The notes under the pieces were generated by a model. The model made no database searches and was not told where the DNA came from. It saw nothing but the letters and a program-made list of their open reading frames with translations. The translations under genes and the position numbers were made by a program. Below, in pieces: positions 7,209 to 15,313 of a stretch of DNA of 35,525 nucleotides. The first letter of the stretch is position 1. The number at the start of each line of letters is the position of its first letter. The DNA is from CAYFUR01 sp964346275 (GTDB lineage: Bacteria > Sumerlaeota > Sumerlaeia > SLMS01), in NCBI GenBank assembly GCA_964346275.1, contig CAYFUR010000029.1, positions 1 to 35,525 of the forward strand, read 5' to 3'.

Positions 7209-9311
7209 TCAGTTACCGAAAAACATCCAGCCATCGAATTGGCTGTTACCGAGGATTGTCAAGGCTTCGGTGGTGGAGGTGCTTCCCGCGTTGTTTTCGT
7301 TGTCCGCCGCTTCCACGAGGACAGTCGCGGGGCCCGGCGCTTCATCGGGCCGGGCTGTATAGCGGAACGTATAGTTGTTTCCACGACCCGAGAGGGGGGC
7401 GGCATTGTTTCCATTCACGGTGACCGCGGGCTGGAGCAGTGTTGGCTCTGTCGCGACAAAGCGGATCTCCGTTTGTTCATCGGGATTGATCGCGCCGGGG
7501 TCGGCGGCGATGCGATCGAACGCGGGTCCGCGTGTGTCGGGGATGCGGATTTGAAAGGGCGTGGAGGAATTGCCAAGAATCTGGAACCGCAGAGCAATGT
7601 ATATCTCCTCTCCCGGGGCCAGCGTTTGCGGGCTGTCCGGGAAAAACGAGGCAAAAACCGCATTCTGATTCGGCCCGGCCCACTCGGAGACCGCTGTCTC
7701 CGCATTCACCGCGGAGTCGGGGGGGAGTGACTCGCCCTCGGCAAGCTGGTAAACAAGGCCGATATCGGCATCGCTCTTGCCGAATTCCAGGTCGAATTCA
7801 CGGGGCTCGGTGCCGCTGTTGATGACGCGGAACTGCACACGGTGGTCAGCCATGAAGTTGCCGATGGATTCATCGCGAAGGAACCTGGGATACCGGAGGG
7901 CGCCGACGGTCTGGCTCATGTCCGGACAGCCGCCGGTGCGGATATCGTCGAGCCCCATCTGGTAAGTCACTCCGCCGGGGAGGGCGTTGAGGTCGTAGGT
8001 GATCAAATCGCTGCGCCAGGTGGATTGTGGAAAGACGCCGGTGGAGCGGCGGAGCGCGCATCCTGGGGGCGAACTGTCGAAATCAAAGCTTTCCAGCTCC
8101 TCCGCGCCTGTGTTCGACGCGACAAGTGATTCCACCGAGGATTTGATGGAGAGAACGTCCGGGGGAACATCGGCGGAGGTGGTGTCGATGGCGGCGATAA
8201 AGACATCGAGGTCGGGGTCCGTGCCGGCGACTTGCGCTCTCAGGCGGCCGAAACAGTTGACGTTCTGGCTTTTGTAGGTGCCCGCGGGAAAGGTGCTGAA
8301 TTTCTTGGAAAAACCAATGACCGCGCCCTCGCCGGCGGGAACGGTGATCGTATCGGGAAGGCCGAAATCATCGACGGCGCCATTGAGGAAATCCTCGCCA
8401 AGGGTGGATTCCATTTCGTGGACCGTACCGATGATTCCATCGGTGACGATTTTCTGAACGGGCGAGATTTCGACTGAGTTGGCGCCATTGTTCTGCGCAT
8501 AGACGACGATGCGGCGGGGCGCCGATCCGTCACCGGGAGAAGAAATATGGAACATGAAGACATCGAAATTGTCGTCTATACTGGTAAAGCCGTTTGTCTC
8601 CTGCACATCAAAGGGAGAGGGCGGATAGTCCGGCGCCTGGACGGGCATCGTTTCACGGGTGGAATAGAGAATCCCCTCGGTGCCGAAGCGCTCGGGCACG
8701 TCGGAGATGATATAGTATTTTGAATCGGGATGATCCTCGTGGCTGCCAGGGAGGATGGATCCAAAGCAGAGGTTGCACGCTTCCTGGCTGCCGGTCCGCA
8801 CCACGGGATTCACGGGGGCTTCGAAGGTCCCGGCGCGTTCGAAGCGCACGGCGTCGGCGCTGACGAAGACGTTCGATTCCGGGACATCGTCGCTCAGGCT
8901 GACCTGGTTGGCGGTCCCCGCCTCGAATTCGTAGCGCCCCAGGTAATTCCACTGGGCCGCGCCGGTGGCCTGGCTGGCCAGGATCGTATCGCTGCCATTC
9001 TTATGGTTGATGGTGTAGGGGGCCTGCTGGGTTCGGAAAAAGGATGTCGAGGCAATCCACCAGGCATAGACGTCGTACCACCCTGCTTCGGGCAGATCGG
9101 CGGCCCAGGTTGCCGTATCGGCGCCGCTTCCGCCCGTGTTGATCAGGCCTTCCGTACCGAAGGCATCCTCGACAGAGGAACTGGCGGACCACGCACCGGT
9201 GGTCGAGAAGCCCGGATCGGAATTGTCGACGATGACGACCTGGGCGGGAAGAGAAGAGACGAGAAGGAAAATGGCGCCCGTAAGGACGCCAGGAACAGAT
9301 TGAAAAGCCAA
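7209..9311 (-). CDS. Secreted protein with Golvesin/Xly-type N-terminal domain
   Basis: A 700-residue exported protein. A TTG start is chosen because GGGAG lies nine bases upstream and no in-frame ATG exists near the signal peptide. Residues 8-24 (GVLTGAIFLLVSSLPAQ) look like a Sec signal ending in AQ. Residues 26-160 match a Golvesin/xanthan-lyase carbohydrate-binding-like domain: VIVDNSDPGFSTTGAW opens it, then WAADLPEAGWYDVYAWW, then NVFVSADAVRFER closes it. The middle region, about 200-350, with EGILYSTRE, FDVFMFHISS and RRIVVYAQNNGANSVEI, resembles DUF3370 proteins of cyanobacteria; that resemblance is from memory and tentative. The C-terminal 80 residues look like an Ig/cadherin-type beta domain. 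It has CxxC at 179-182 and further single Cys residues. It sits in an apparent operon with the SRPBCC and DegT genes. A cell-surface or matrix-binding role is inferred. Confidence 0.8.
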   Translation of the reverse strand: MAFQSVPGVLTGAIFLLVSSLPAQVVIVDNSDPGFSTTGAWSASSSVEDAFGTEGLINTGGSGADTATWAADLPEAGWYDVYAWWIASTSFFRTQQAPYTINHKNGSDTILASQATGAAQWNYLGRYEFEAGTANQVSLSDDVPESNVFVSADAVRFERAGTFEAPVNPVVRTGSQEACNLCFGSILPGSHEDHPDSKYYIISDVPERFGTEGILYSTRETMPVQAPDYPPSPFDVQETNGFTSIDDNFDVFMFHISSPGDGSAPRRIVVYAQNNGANSVEISPVQKIVTDGIIGTVHEMESTLGEDFLNGAVDDFGLPDTITVPAGEGAVIGFSKKFSTFPAGTYKSQNVNCFGRLRAQVAGTDPDLDVFIAAIDTTSADVPPDVLSIKSSVESLVASNTGAEELESFDFDSSPPGCALRRSTGVFPQSTWRSDLITYDLNALPGGVTYQMGLDDIRTGGCPDMSQTVGALRYPRFLRDESIGNFMADHRVQFRVINSGTEPREFDLEFGKSDADIGLVYQLAEGESLPPDSAVNAETAVSEWAGPNQNAVFASFFPDSPQTLAPGEEIYIALRFQILGNSSTPFQIRIPDTRGPAFDRIAADPGAINPDEQTEIRFVATEPTLLQPAVTVNGNNAAPLSGRGNNYTFRYTARPDEAPGPATVLVEAADNENNAGSTSTTEALTILGNSQFDGWMFFGN

Positions 9312-9337
9312 AGCGCGAAACTCCCCAAAGCTGGATT

Positions 9338-9850
9338 TCAGTCGCGGGAGAGCTTACGGCCCGCCGGGCGGATTGCAATGTCAGAAATGGGGGGAACAAG
9401 CCCGAGGTGGCGATCCGCCATGGCGCGCCGGTGGCGGAAGATCGAGAGGAGCTGGCGGCGCACAACGAGGCCGTGCATGGCGTCTCCAAAGATGCCGAAA
9501 GGAAGGCGATAAATCACGCGATCAAGGATTTCCGTCCCTCCATCGGCAGCGCCGCGAAACCGGTGCTGATGATAGAAGAATCCGTATGGCCCGCGAGCCT
9601 GAACGTAAGTCAGCAACCGGGGAGGGCGGTGCTCGATAACAAGCGAACGCCAGCGGACGGGTATCCCAAGCCAGGACATGCGGTAATCCAGGAGTTTGCC
9701 GCGGCGGGGCTTCAGGTCGCCGCGCGAGAGCACGGTGAAACTCATCCAGGGCGGGGTGTTCCGCGGCAGATTGAGGGGGTTGCAGAAAAACTCCCAGCTC
9801 TCTTCTCGGGGAGCTTGGACTCGAAATCGGTCGATGAGTTCATAGATCAT
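9338..9850 (-). CDS. SRPBCC-fold (START-like) protein
   Basis: A 170-residue protein of the SRPBCC/Bet v1-like family, with residues 1-110 forming the usual helix-grip pattern: RFRVQAPREESWEFFCNPLNLPR, WMSFTVLS, LLDYRMSWLGIPVRWRSLVI, PPRLLTYVQARGPYGFF. This subgroup is often labelled 'cell division inhibitor' or SulA-like in bacterial genomes because it occurs fused to NAD-dependent epimerases, but it binds a hydrophobic ligand in a deep pocket and has no shown division role. I chose the ATG at 9850 because homology begins there and AGGAA lies about ten bases upstream; a longer frame reaches 10024 but its first 58 residues look random. It is followed after 26 bases by the Golvesin-domain gene and is divergent from the MCE gene. 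Confidence 0.8.
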   Translation of the reverse strand: MIYELIDRFRVQAPREESWEFFCNPLNLPRNTPPWMSFTVLSRGDLKPRRGKLLDYRMSWLGIPVRWRSLVIEHRPPRLLTYVQARGPYGFFYHQHRFRGAADGGTEILDRVIYRLPFGIFGDAMHGLVVRRQLLSIFRHRRAMADRHLGLVPPISDIAIRPAGRKLSRD

Positions 9851-9999
9851 TGGGCAAGAGTTCCTGTGTCTCGATAAAGCCTTCGACGCCGAAATGCGGC
9901 TTTCATGCCCGCGTGAGCCTCCTCCCCTCTTGACCTCAGAGACCCGCGTCGGATCATGGAAAAGCTTGTTGAGTGACAAACCTCGGGAGAGGCCGTACC

Positions 10000-11106
10000 A
10001 TGCGCAAGGATTCCCCACTCGCAATTCGCATCGGAATTTTCTTTACCGTAGCCGTCATTTTGGTGATTGGGCTCAGCCTGTCGGTCAAACGGGGCAGTTT
10101 TTTCTCAGATGATTACGAAATCGTCGCGAACTTCCGAAGCGTCAGCGGCATCGAGGCGGGGACTCAGGTGGCGCTGCGGGGCGTGCCCGTCGGTAGGGTC
10201 AAGAGTATCGACTGGAACGCGTCGATCAATCGCGTTCGCGTCATTCTCGAGATCAATCAGGAATACGAAATCCCGCGCAACGCGGTGGCGAAGGTGCAGA
10301 TCAGCAGCCTTCTCGGCGGATCTTATATTAATATCTCCATGGATGAGGGGCCGAGTGAGATCGCTTATCTCCAGCAGGGAGATGAGATCCAAACGGCTCC
10401 GGCGGCGAGCATCGATGAGATGATGTCGACGATCAGCGACCTGAGTTCGGACACGGAAAACCTGATCAGCAGCTTGAACCGCAACCAGGAGGAGACCCTT
10501 AACAAGATCAACCAGGTTGTGGAAGAAAACCGCGATCAGCTTCGCCAGACCACCGAGTCCTTTTCCAAAGTTGGCCCCCAGCTGGAGGAACTCTCGGGAC
10601 GATTGAACGAAATGACGGGGCAGATGCAGGAGGGGAAGGGAACCCTGGGACGCCTCTACCAGGACCAGGAGCTTTACGACCAGCTCAAGAGTATGACGGA
10701 AACGGCCCAGGATATCACCGCCCAGGTGAAATCCGGCGAAGGAACGCTCGGCACACTGATCTATGGCGATGAAGTGATCAGCGATGCGCGGCAGATCATG
10801 GAGGAGCTGCGCAAGGCGGCCCAGGAGATCCAGAGTGCGGTGGGCGAGAATCGCGAGGAGCTGCGGAGCCTGGTTTCCGTGCTTTCGGAAAGCGGCCCGC
10901 GCCTGGAAACGGCGATTGGGAACTTCAACGATATCTCGACGAAGATTAACTCGGGCGATGGGACGTTGGGAAGGCTGGTGAACGATCCGACACTTTACGA
11001 GGACGCCCAGCGAGCGGTTAATCAGGTGGGAGAGAGCTTTGAAAGTAGTGAGGAGCAGGGGGTCTTTCGGAGTTTCCTCGGGTTGGTTTTCGGGGCTGTC
11101 ATCTGA
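10000..11106 (+). CDS. MCE/MlaD-domain lipid-transport protein
   Basis: A 368-residue MCE-family protein. A single N-terminal membrane segment (about residues 9-28, IGIFFTVAVILVIGLSLSV) anchors it, followed by one MlaD domain at about 38-125: DDYEIVANFRSVSGIEAGTQ, VALRGVPVGRVKSI, KVQISSLLGGSYINIS. The rest is helical with three G-x-G-T-L-G-(R/T)-L motifs at about residues 212, 246 and 318, each followed by an acidic Tyr-containing helix, as in other soluble-tail MCE proteins. MCE proteins form hexameric rings that carry phospholipids between inner and outer membranes, so the cell is expected to be diderm. No MlaE/MlaF permease or ATPase gene is adjacent, which is unusual. A GTG start 27 bases upstream is possible, but the ATG has GGGAGAGG at suitable distance. 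Confidence 0.92.
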   Translation: MRKDSPLAIRIGIFFTVAVILVIGLSLSVKRGSFFSDDYEIVANFRSVSGIEAGTQVALRGVPVGRVKSIDWNASINRVRVILEINQEYEIPRNAVAKVQISSLLGGSYINISMDEGPSEIAYLQQGDEIQTAPAASIDEMMSTISDLSSDTENLISSLNRNQEETLNKINQVVEENRDQLRQTTESFSKVGPQLEELSGRLNEMTGQMQEGKGTLGRLYQDQELYDQLKSMTETAQDITAQVKSGEGTLGTLIYGDEVISDARQIMEELRKAAQEIQSAVGENREELRSLVSVLSESGPRLETAIGNFNDISTKINSGDGTLGRLVNDPTLYEDAQRAVNQVGESFESSEEQGVFRSFLGLVFGAVI

Positions 11107-11321
11107 GAAATCTCAGGATTTTGGAGTATTTTTGCCCGTTGAAACAACAACTGCTTGCGTTTGCTCATGCCCTTGGGAATTTGTAACCTGATATGAGACA
11201 AGGGTTTGACGCCTAATCCGCACGATACCCCAGCGCCCAGCGGAGTCGACGCCCCCAGGGAAACATGACGATCTGAACCGATCAGGCGGCTTTTCCCAAG
11301 GCCCGGAGCAGAAGGATAGGT

Positions 11322-12134
11322 ATGCCGTCGAACATTGAACAAATGGAGCGCGACTTTTTTTCTGGCCGGAATCCGCTGGCTTACATCCCCCTGTGCCAAG
11401 CCCTGAGAAAGCAAAAAAACGTTCTGCGGGCGCTCGATCTCTGCCAGCGCGGCCTCGCTGGTGATCCCCATTCCATTGCGGGGCGGACTCTCCACGCGCG
11501 GCTGCTTGCCGACTTGGGGCATTACGAAGATGCACTGAAAGAGATCCGTCACGCCGAGGCCCAGGCTCCCGAAGCTTTGGGGCTTTTAACAGAGAAGGTC
11601 CGATGCCTCGTTAAGCTGCACCGCATGGACGAAGCCCGCCCGATCATGGAAACGCTGAACCGCAGGAATCCCATGGGGGCGGATGTCCAGCACCTGAACA
11701 GCGTCATCATGAAAGAAGAGAAGGACGCGCGGAATTCCATGGCAAGCGTCCCCGTTCAGCGCGTTTCCCGGATTTTTCGCCATTCCACACGGGATCTCCT
11801 CGATTCCGTTCGCGAAAATATGCGGGGTGCCGTCCCGATTCAGTCTTGCGCGGTGATCCCGACGGGCGCGGGCGAGCCGGCGGTGGAAGGCAATACGCTG
11901 CATGTGGAGGCCGCTTACGCCTTTTATAAAGGGGCGAGCACGGCTTTTCGCGACCTGGAAGCCGGGTCCATGCGCGTGGGATTGATCGAAACCAACGAAG
12001 TTCAGCTTATTGTGCTTGTCCGGGAAAAGATACTCGTGTCTTTATCGTTTGAGCCGACTCCCAGCTTTGGAAAGGTCTTCCACCGCTTTGTCAACGTGGT
12101 TGGCCAGCTTTTGCCCGGGGCCCTGCCGACATGA
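11322..12134 (+). CDS. TPR protein with C-terminal roadblock/LC7-like domain
   Basis: A 270-residue protein, first of the seven-gene GTPase/roadblock cluster. Residues 15-130 read as TPR-like helical hairpins (RALDLCQRGLAGDPHSIAGR, EDALKEIRHAEAQAPEALG, EARPIMETLNRRNPMG; Ala and Pro occur at typical TPR places). Residues about 145-265 have the roadblock/LC7 layout: an N-terminal helix (STRDLLDSVRENM), strand CAVIPTG, helix AYAFYKGASTAFRDL, strands MRVGLIETNEVQLIVLVRE and ILVSLSFEPTPS, and a closing helix. Roadblock domains dimerise and act on Ras-like GTPases as GAPs or scaffolds. AAGGA sits about seven bases before the ATG. The next gene follows after 16 bases, so the two are almost certainly co-transcribed. 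The roadblock assignment rests on secondary structure pattern and context, less strong than for the smaller neighbours. Confidence 0.72.
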   Translation: MPSNIEQMERDFFSGRNPLAYIPLCQALRKQKNVLRALDLCQRGLAGDPHSIAGRTLHARLLADLGHYEDALKEIRHAEAQAPEALGLLTEKVRCLVKLHRMDEARPIMETLNRRNPMGADVQHLNSVIMKEEKDARNSMASVPVQRVSRIFRHSTRDLLDSVRENMRGAVPIQSCAVIPTGAGEPAVEGNTLHVEAAYAFYKGASTAFRDLEAGSMRVGLIETNEVQLIVLVREKILVSLSFEPTPSFGKVFHRFVNVVGQLLPGALPT

Positions 12135-12150
12135 TACCGAGGAGCCGTTC

Positions 12151-13074
12151 ATGATCACGATCGACCGAAATGTGCTGATCATCGGCATCACGCTGATTGC
12201 CCTGACGCTGGTGCCCATGGCGGCCGCGAACGCGCGGCCGGTTTTCGAGGAAATCGCAGCCTTGCCCATCGTCGCCCTGATTGAGCTCTTGATTTACTTT
12301 ATCGCGGTGCTGGTGATGAACCCGCGGGCAACGCTGGGAATGGCCCTTGTCACCTCCATGTGTTACACGGTGCTCCGGGCGGTCTGTTCCCTCGTTGGAG
12401 GCTCTTTCGCCCTCCTTTTCTTACCCGAGAATCCCGACTTCAATATCTTCCTTCCGTGGTTGAACCCCGTTTCGGGCGTCGTCCAGGGCGTTGTGCTGAT
12501 TACGGCGGGCCCCTATCTGCTGGCCCTGATGATCCCCGAACTGATCGGCCGCCGGGAATCGGAGCAGCTTCTCGCCGGCAGGACGGACGCCGAGCAGCGT
12601 TCCTCCCAGCAGGTGGCGATCGAAACTTCGCCCACCGGCGGTTTTATCCAGGTGTTTTCCTACCCCGAACTCGCGGCCCAGCTGAAGAAAAATCCCGGCC
12701 TGGAGGGTTTCATTATCTACAGCGACGAGGGTTTGGTGGTGTGGGAGGATCTGCCTCTGAAGGTGGACAGCGAGGAACTGGCGTGCAAGCTCATGAACTA
12801 CACGCATTCCTGCGGGCAGCTCATGGTGGACAGCGGGCTGGCGCGGGTGCGTCGTTTTGTGCTGGAGAGCCGTGAGCACCATATCCTGGCCACCACCTTG
12901 AATCAGAATTTTGGAATGATTTTGATTTACAACGGACGCACCCCAATTCAGCAGATTTACAGCCGCTTGAGTGTGATCGCCAAGACATCGCGGGAATTTC
13001 TCCAGTGGAGATACCCCTCGTTGCCCCTGGCAACGGGCATGACGAAAGACCGCATCCCTCTGGAACTGGTGTAA
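12151..13074 (+). CDS. Membrane-anchored roadblock/LC7 domain protein
   Basis: A 307-residue protein with four hydrophobic segments in the first 132 residues (about 8-26, 37-56, 62-90 and 101-130), then a hydrophilic linker and a roadblock/LC7-type domain at about 165-285: ELAAQLKKNPGLEGFIIYSD, EGLVVWEDLPLKVDSEELA, RVRRFVLESREHHILATTL, FGMILIYN, then a closing helix. The start is set by GAGGAG ten bases before ATG 12151; an upstream in-frame extension overlaps the previous gene and lacks homologous character. The topology would place the roadblock domain at the inner face of the membrane, where it could recruit the MglA-like GTPase encoded two genes on. A transmembrane roadblock protein is uncommon. 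The TM part is not a family I can name. Confidence 0.82.
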   Translation: MITIDRNVLIIGITLIALTLVPMAAANARPVFEEIAALPIVALIELLIYFIAVLVMNPRATLGMALVTSMCYTVLRAVCSLVGGSFALLFLPENPDFNIFLPWLNPVSGVVQGVVLITAGPYLLALMIPELIGRRESEQLLAGRTDAEQRSSQQVAIETSPTGGFIQVFSYPELAAQLKKNPGLEGFIIYSDEGLVVWEDLPLKVDSEELACKLMNYTHSCGQLMVDSGLARVRRFVLESREHHILATTLNQNFGMILIYNGRTPIQQIYSRLSVIAKTSREFLQWRYPSLPLATGMTKDRIPLELV

Positions 13075-13120
13075 GTACCGCCGCCCAAACTGAGACCTCT
13101 AACTCGAGGAGAACGGTAAC

Positions 13121-13474
13121 ATGGAACGCATTCTGGCAGAGTTGAATAAAAACCCCGGGGTAACCGGCTCCTTCGTGGTCGGGGCGGACGGGATTATTGT
13201 TGCCAGTGACTTTGCCTCGGAGATAAACGACGAGGTCATGGGAGCGCTGACGTCGTCTATCATCAATTCGACGGAGAAAGCGACCAAGAAGATGGAGCAG
13301 GGAGACCTCGTCTCCTTTATCGTCGAGACCGACACCAACAAGATGTTCTTCAACTCGACCCGCTCTGGATTTCTCGTCTGTGTTGCCTCCCCGGAAGCGA
13401 ACCTCGGCCTGATCCGGATCGAGATGCGCACCGCTAAAGAAAAACTCGACAATGTCACGATGGGTTTGCACTGA
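13121..13474 (+). CDS. Roadblock/LC7 domain protein (MglB-like)
   Basis: A 117-residue stand-alone roadblock protein, the size of MglB-type GTPase-activating proteins. The domain spans the whole chain: helix MERILAELNKNPGV, strand GSFVVGADGIIVASDF, helix DEVMGALTSSIINSTEKATKK, strands LVSFIVETDTNKMFFN and GFLVCVASPEANLGLI, closing helix RTAKEKLD. MglB homodimers bind MglA and promote its GTP hydrolysis in characterised systems; here the MglA-like gene begins 34 bases downstream, the same pairing as mglBA. GAGGAG lies eight bases before the ATG. With this gene, the cluster holds four roadblock-type chains, so heterodimers are possible. Which of them has GAP activity cannot be read from sequence. 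Confidence 0.92.
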   Translation: MERILAELNKNPGVTGSFVVGADGIIVASDFASEINDEVMGALTSSIINSTEKATKKMEQGDLVSFIVETDTNKMFFNSTRSGFLVCVASPEANLGLIRIEMRTAKEKLDNVTMGLH

Positions 13475-13508
13475 GGCATTCTCTCGCGAGAGGTTTGACT
13501 AACGCTCT

Positions 13509-14726
13509 ATGGCCACGCTCAATTACGCCTTCAAAGAACTCTCCTGTAAAATCGTTTATTACGGCTGCGGTCTTTGTGGCAAGACCACCAACCTGATCCA
13601 TATCCACAAGACCGTCCCCCAGAAGTTTCGGGGAGAGTTGGTTTCTCTGGCCACAGAACAGGACCGCACCCTCTTTTTCGATTTTCTCCCCCTCGACCTC
13701 GGCGAAGTGAAGGGCTTCAAAACCAAATTCCAGCTCTATACCGTGCCGGGCCAGGTTTACTACAATGCGACGCGCAAGCTCGTTCTTCGCGGCGTCGATG
13801 GGCTCGTGTTTGTTGCCGACAGCCAGCGCGACCGTTACCAGGAGAACATTGATTCGCTGGAGAACCTTCGTCTCAACCTGGCGGAATATGGCTACCGCCT
13901 CGCCGAAGGTCCCAACGACTTTGAAGGGATTCCCTGGGTCATCCAGTACAACAAGCGCGACATGCCCCAGATTTCCTCCATCGAAGAGATGGAGAAAGTC
14001 GTCAACGTCTTCAACGTGCCGAAATACGAATCCGTGGCGGTCTCGGGCCAGGGAGTGAAAGATACACTGAAGGGGATTTCCTCCCTTGTGATCAAGAAGC
14101 TGAACGCCGAGACCTCGCCCACCAGCGCGGAAATGAGTGAGGCGAAAAAGCAGGAAAAGAGGCCGGCGCCCGCCAAGCCGTCGGCGCCGAGCCAGCCCGC
14201 CGGACCGCCAGCTCCCGCCGCGCAGGCTCCGCAACAGCCGCAGGCTCCCCAGGCCGCGGCGGCCGCTCCCGCCCCCGCCCAGCCCGCGGCTCAGCAGGCG
14301 CACACGCCTGGATCGGCGGCGAAAGAGGCTCCCGCGGCAGCCCGGGAACGGCCGGGCGGAGCGCCCACACTGAGCGTTGTGCAGCGTTGCAAGGCGCGCT
14401 GGCGCGGGCTTGGACTTGGGAGCGCGAATCTGACTCTGGCCAATCTGTCCGGCGACGATTCATCAATGTATCAGTTGACGGGGAAACTCTCTTTCCTGGG
14501 AGTTTTCAAGTCCACGTGGAGCCGCAAGCTTCGGTATCTCGGGAAGGAAGAGAGAGCCGTGGACAGAGGTTCGGCGAAATTTCACCGGTTCGATTCGGCG
14601 GACGACGCCTGGCCCGAGCTGGAAGTGTTGGTAAGAGACGATTTTGACAAGTCGCTCTATGTGAATTACCTGGGCAAGATGGGCCAGGTGCAGATCATAC
14701 CGCCCGGAAAGAAACCCGTGTACTGA
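13509..14726 (+). CDS. MglA-type Ras-like GTPase with long C-terminal extension
   Basis: A 405-residue protein; canonical MglA is about 195 residues. Residues 1-198 are a small GTPase close to myxobacterial MglA: P-loop GCGLCGKT at 19-26, switch region TEQDRTLFFDF with Arg53, TVPGQ at 78-82 (MglA has the same Thr78 and Gln82, and Arg53 is its intrinsic arginine finger), and NKRD at 148-151 for guanine. Residues 200-287 are an Ala/Pro/Gln-rich linker. Residues 288-405 form a compact basic domain that I do not recognise (WRGLGLGSANLTL, LRYLGKEERA, LEVLVRDDFDKSLYVNYLGK). GTP-bound MglA marks a cell pole or membrane site and recruits effectors. Roadblock genes directly flank it, so regulation by them is very likely. 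The possible ribosome binding site (GAGAGG) is far from the ATG, about 15 bases. Confidence 0.93.
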   Translation: MATLNYAFKELSCKIVYYGCGLCGKTTNLIHIHKTVPQKFRGELVSLATEQDRTLFFDFLPLDLGEVKGFKTKFQLYTVPGQVYYNATRKLVLRGVDGLVFVADSQRDRYQENIDSLENLRLNLAEYGYRLAEGPNDFEGIPWVIQYNKRDMPQISSIEEMEKVVNVFNVPKYESVAVSGQGVKDTLKGISSLVIKKLNAETSPTSAEMSEAKKQEKRPAPAKPSAPSQPAGPPAPAAQAPQQPQAPQAAAAAPAPAQPAAQQAHTPGSAAKEAPAAARERPGGAPTLSVVQRCKARWRGLGLGSANLTLANLSGDDSSMYQLTGKLSFLGVFKSTWSRKLRYLGKEERAVDRGSAKFHRFDSADDAWPELEVLVRDDFDKSLYVNYLGKMGQVQIIPPGKKPVY

Positions 14727-14760
14727 GAAACCGAAAGCGGGTAAAGAAAGGGATCGGAAC

Positions 14761-15249
14761 ATGCGGAACCAGCCTTTGATTCTCACGAAGACCGAGATCA
14801 CACAGATCCATCGGGCGCTTCTGCAAATGCTCAAGCAGTCGGAAGCCAAATGCGCGATGCTTGTGGATGCGGACGGCAAATGCCTGGCGAAGAAAGGCTT
14901 CACGTCGAATATTGATACAGATGCCCTCGCCGCATTGATTGCCGGATCGTTTTCCTCCACCCAGGCCATGGCCCGGCTCGTTGGCGAAACAGATTTCTCT
15001 GTTCTCTTTCACCAGGGCACCCGCGACCACATCCACAACATCCTGGTTGATGAGAATACCATTCTCACGGTGATTTTCGACGATCGCACAACCATCGGCA
15101 TGGTGCGGCTCTACTCCAAGGAAAGCGCCAAAATCCTGAAAGAAACGATCGAGCAGGGCAAAACCCGCAAGATGCCGACGGATCGCCGCGTGCAGATCGA
15201 AAAGGATGTGGAAGACCAGCTCGACAACCTGTTTGGAGGAGAAACCTGA
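14761..15249 (+). CDS. Roadblock/LC7 domain protein, second small copy
   Basis: A 162-residue roadblock protein. After a 15-residue N-terminal lead (LILTKTEITQIH) comes the fold: helix RALLQMLKQSEAKC, strand AMLVDADGKCLAKKG, helix DALAALIAGSFSSTQAMARL, strands FSVLFHQGTRDHIHNILVD and ILTVIFDDRTTIGMVRL, closing helix ESAKILKETIEQ. The C-terminal 35 residues are charged (TRKMPTDRRVQIEKDVEDQL and so on), longer than in MglB. The helix motif ALIAGSFSSTQAMARL resembles roadblock proteins next to MglA-like GTPases in other bacteria. It lies 34 bases after the GTPase gene, so the GTPase is bracketed by two roadblock genes. AAAGGGA about seven bases before the ATG supports the start. Confidence 0.9.
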   Translation: MRNQPLILTKTEITQIHRALLQMLKQSEAKCAMLVDADGKCLAKKGFTSNIDTDALAALIAGSFSSTQAMARLVGETDFSVLFHQGTRDHIHNILVDENTILTVIFDDRTTIGMVRLYSKESAKILKETIEQGKTRKMPTDRRVQIEKDVEDQLDNLFGGET

Positions 15250-15313
15250 GAGGCGCCTTGGCGCCGTACTCGGGGGATGATGAGGAACTCCACTCTCCGT
15301 AAAGGCGGGGGCG

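Noticed and set aside
10624..10990. Possible tandem DNA repeat in the MCE gene
   Set aside because: Three G-x-G-T-L-G-(R/T)-L motifs are spaced unevenly and are a known protein feature of MCE tails.
14197..14370. Possible DNA repeat array in the GTPase gene
   Set aside because: The GC-rich repetitive look is the Ala/Pro/Gln linker of the protein; the units are irregular and in frame.
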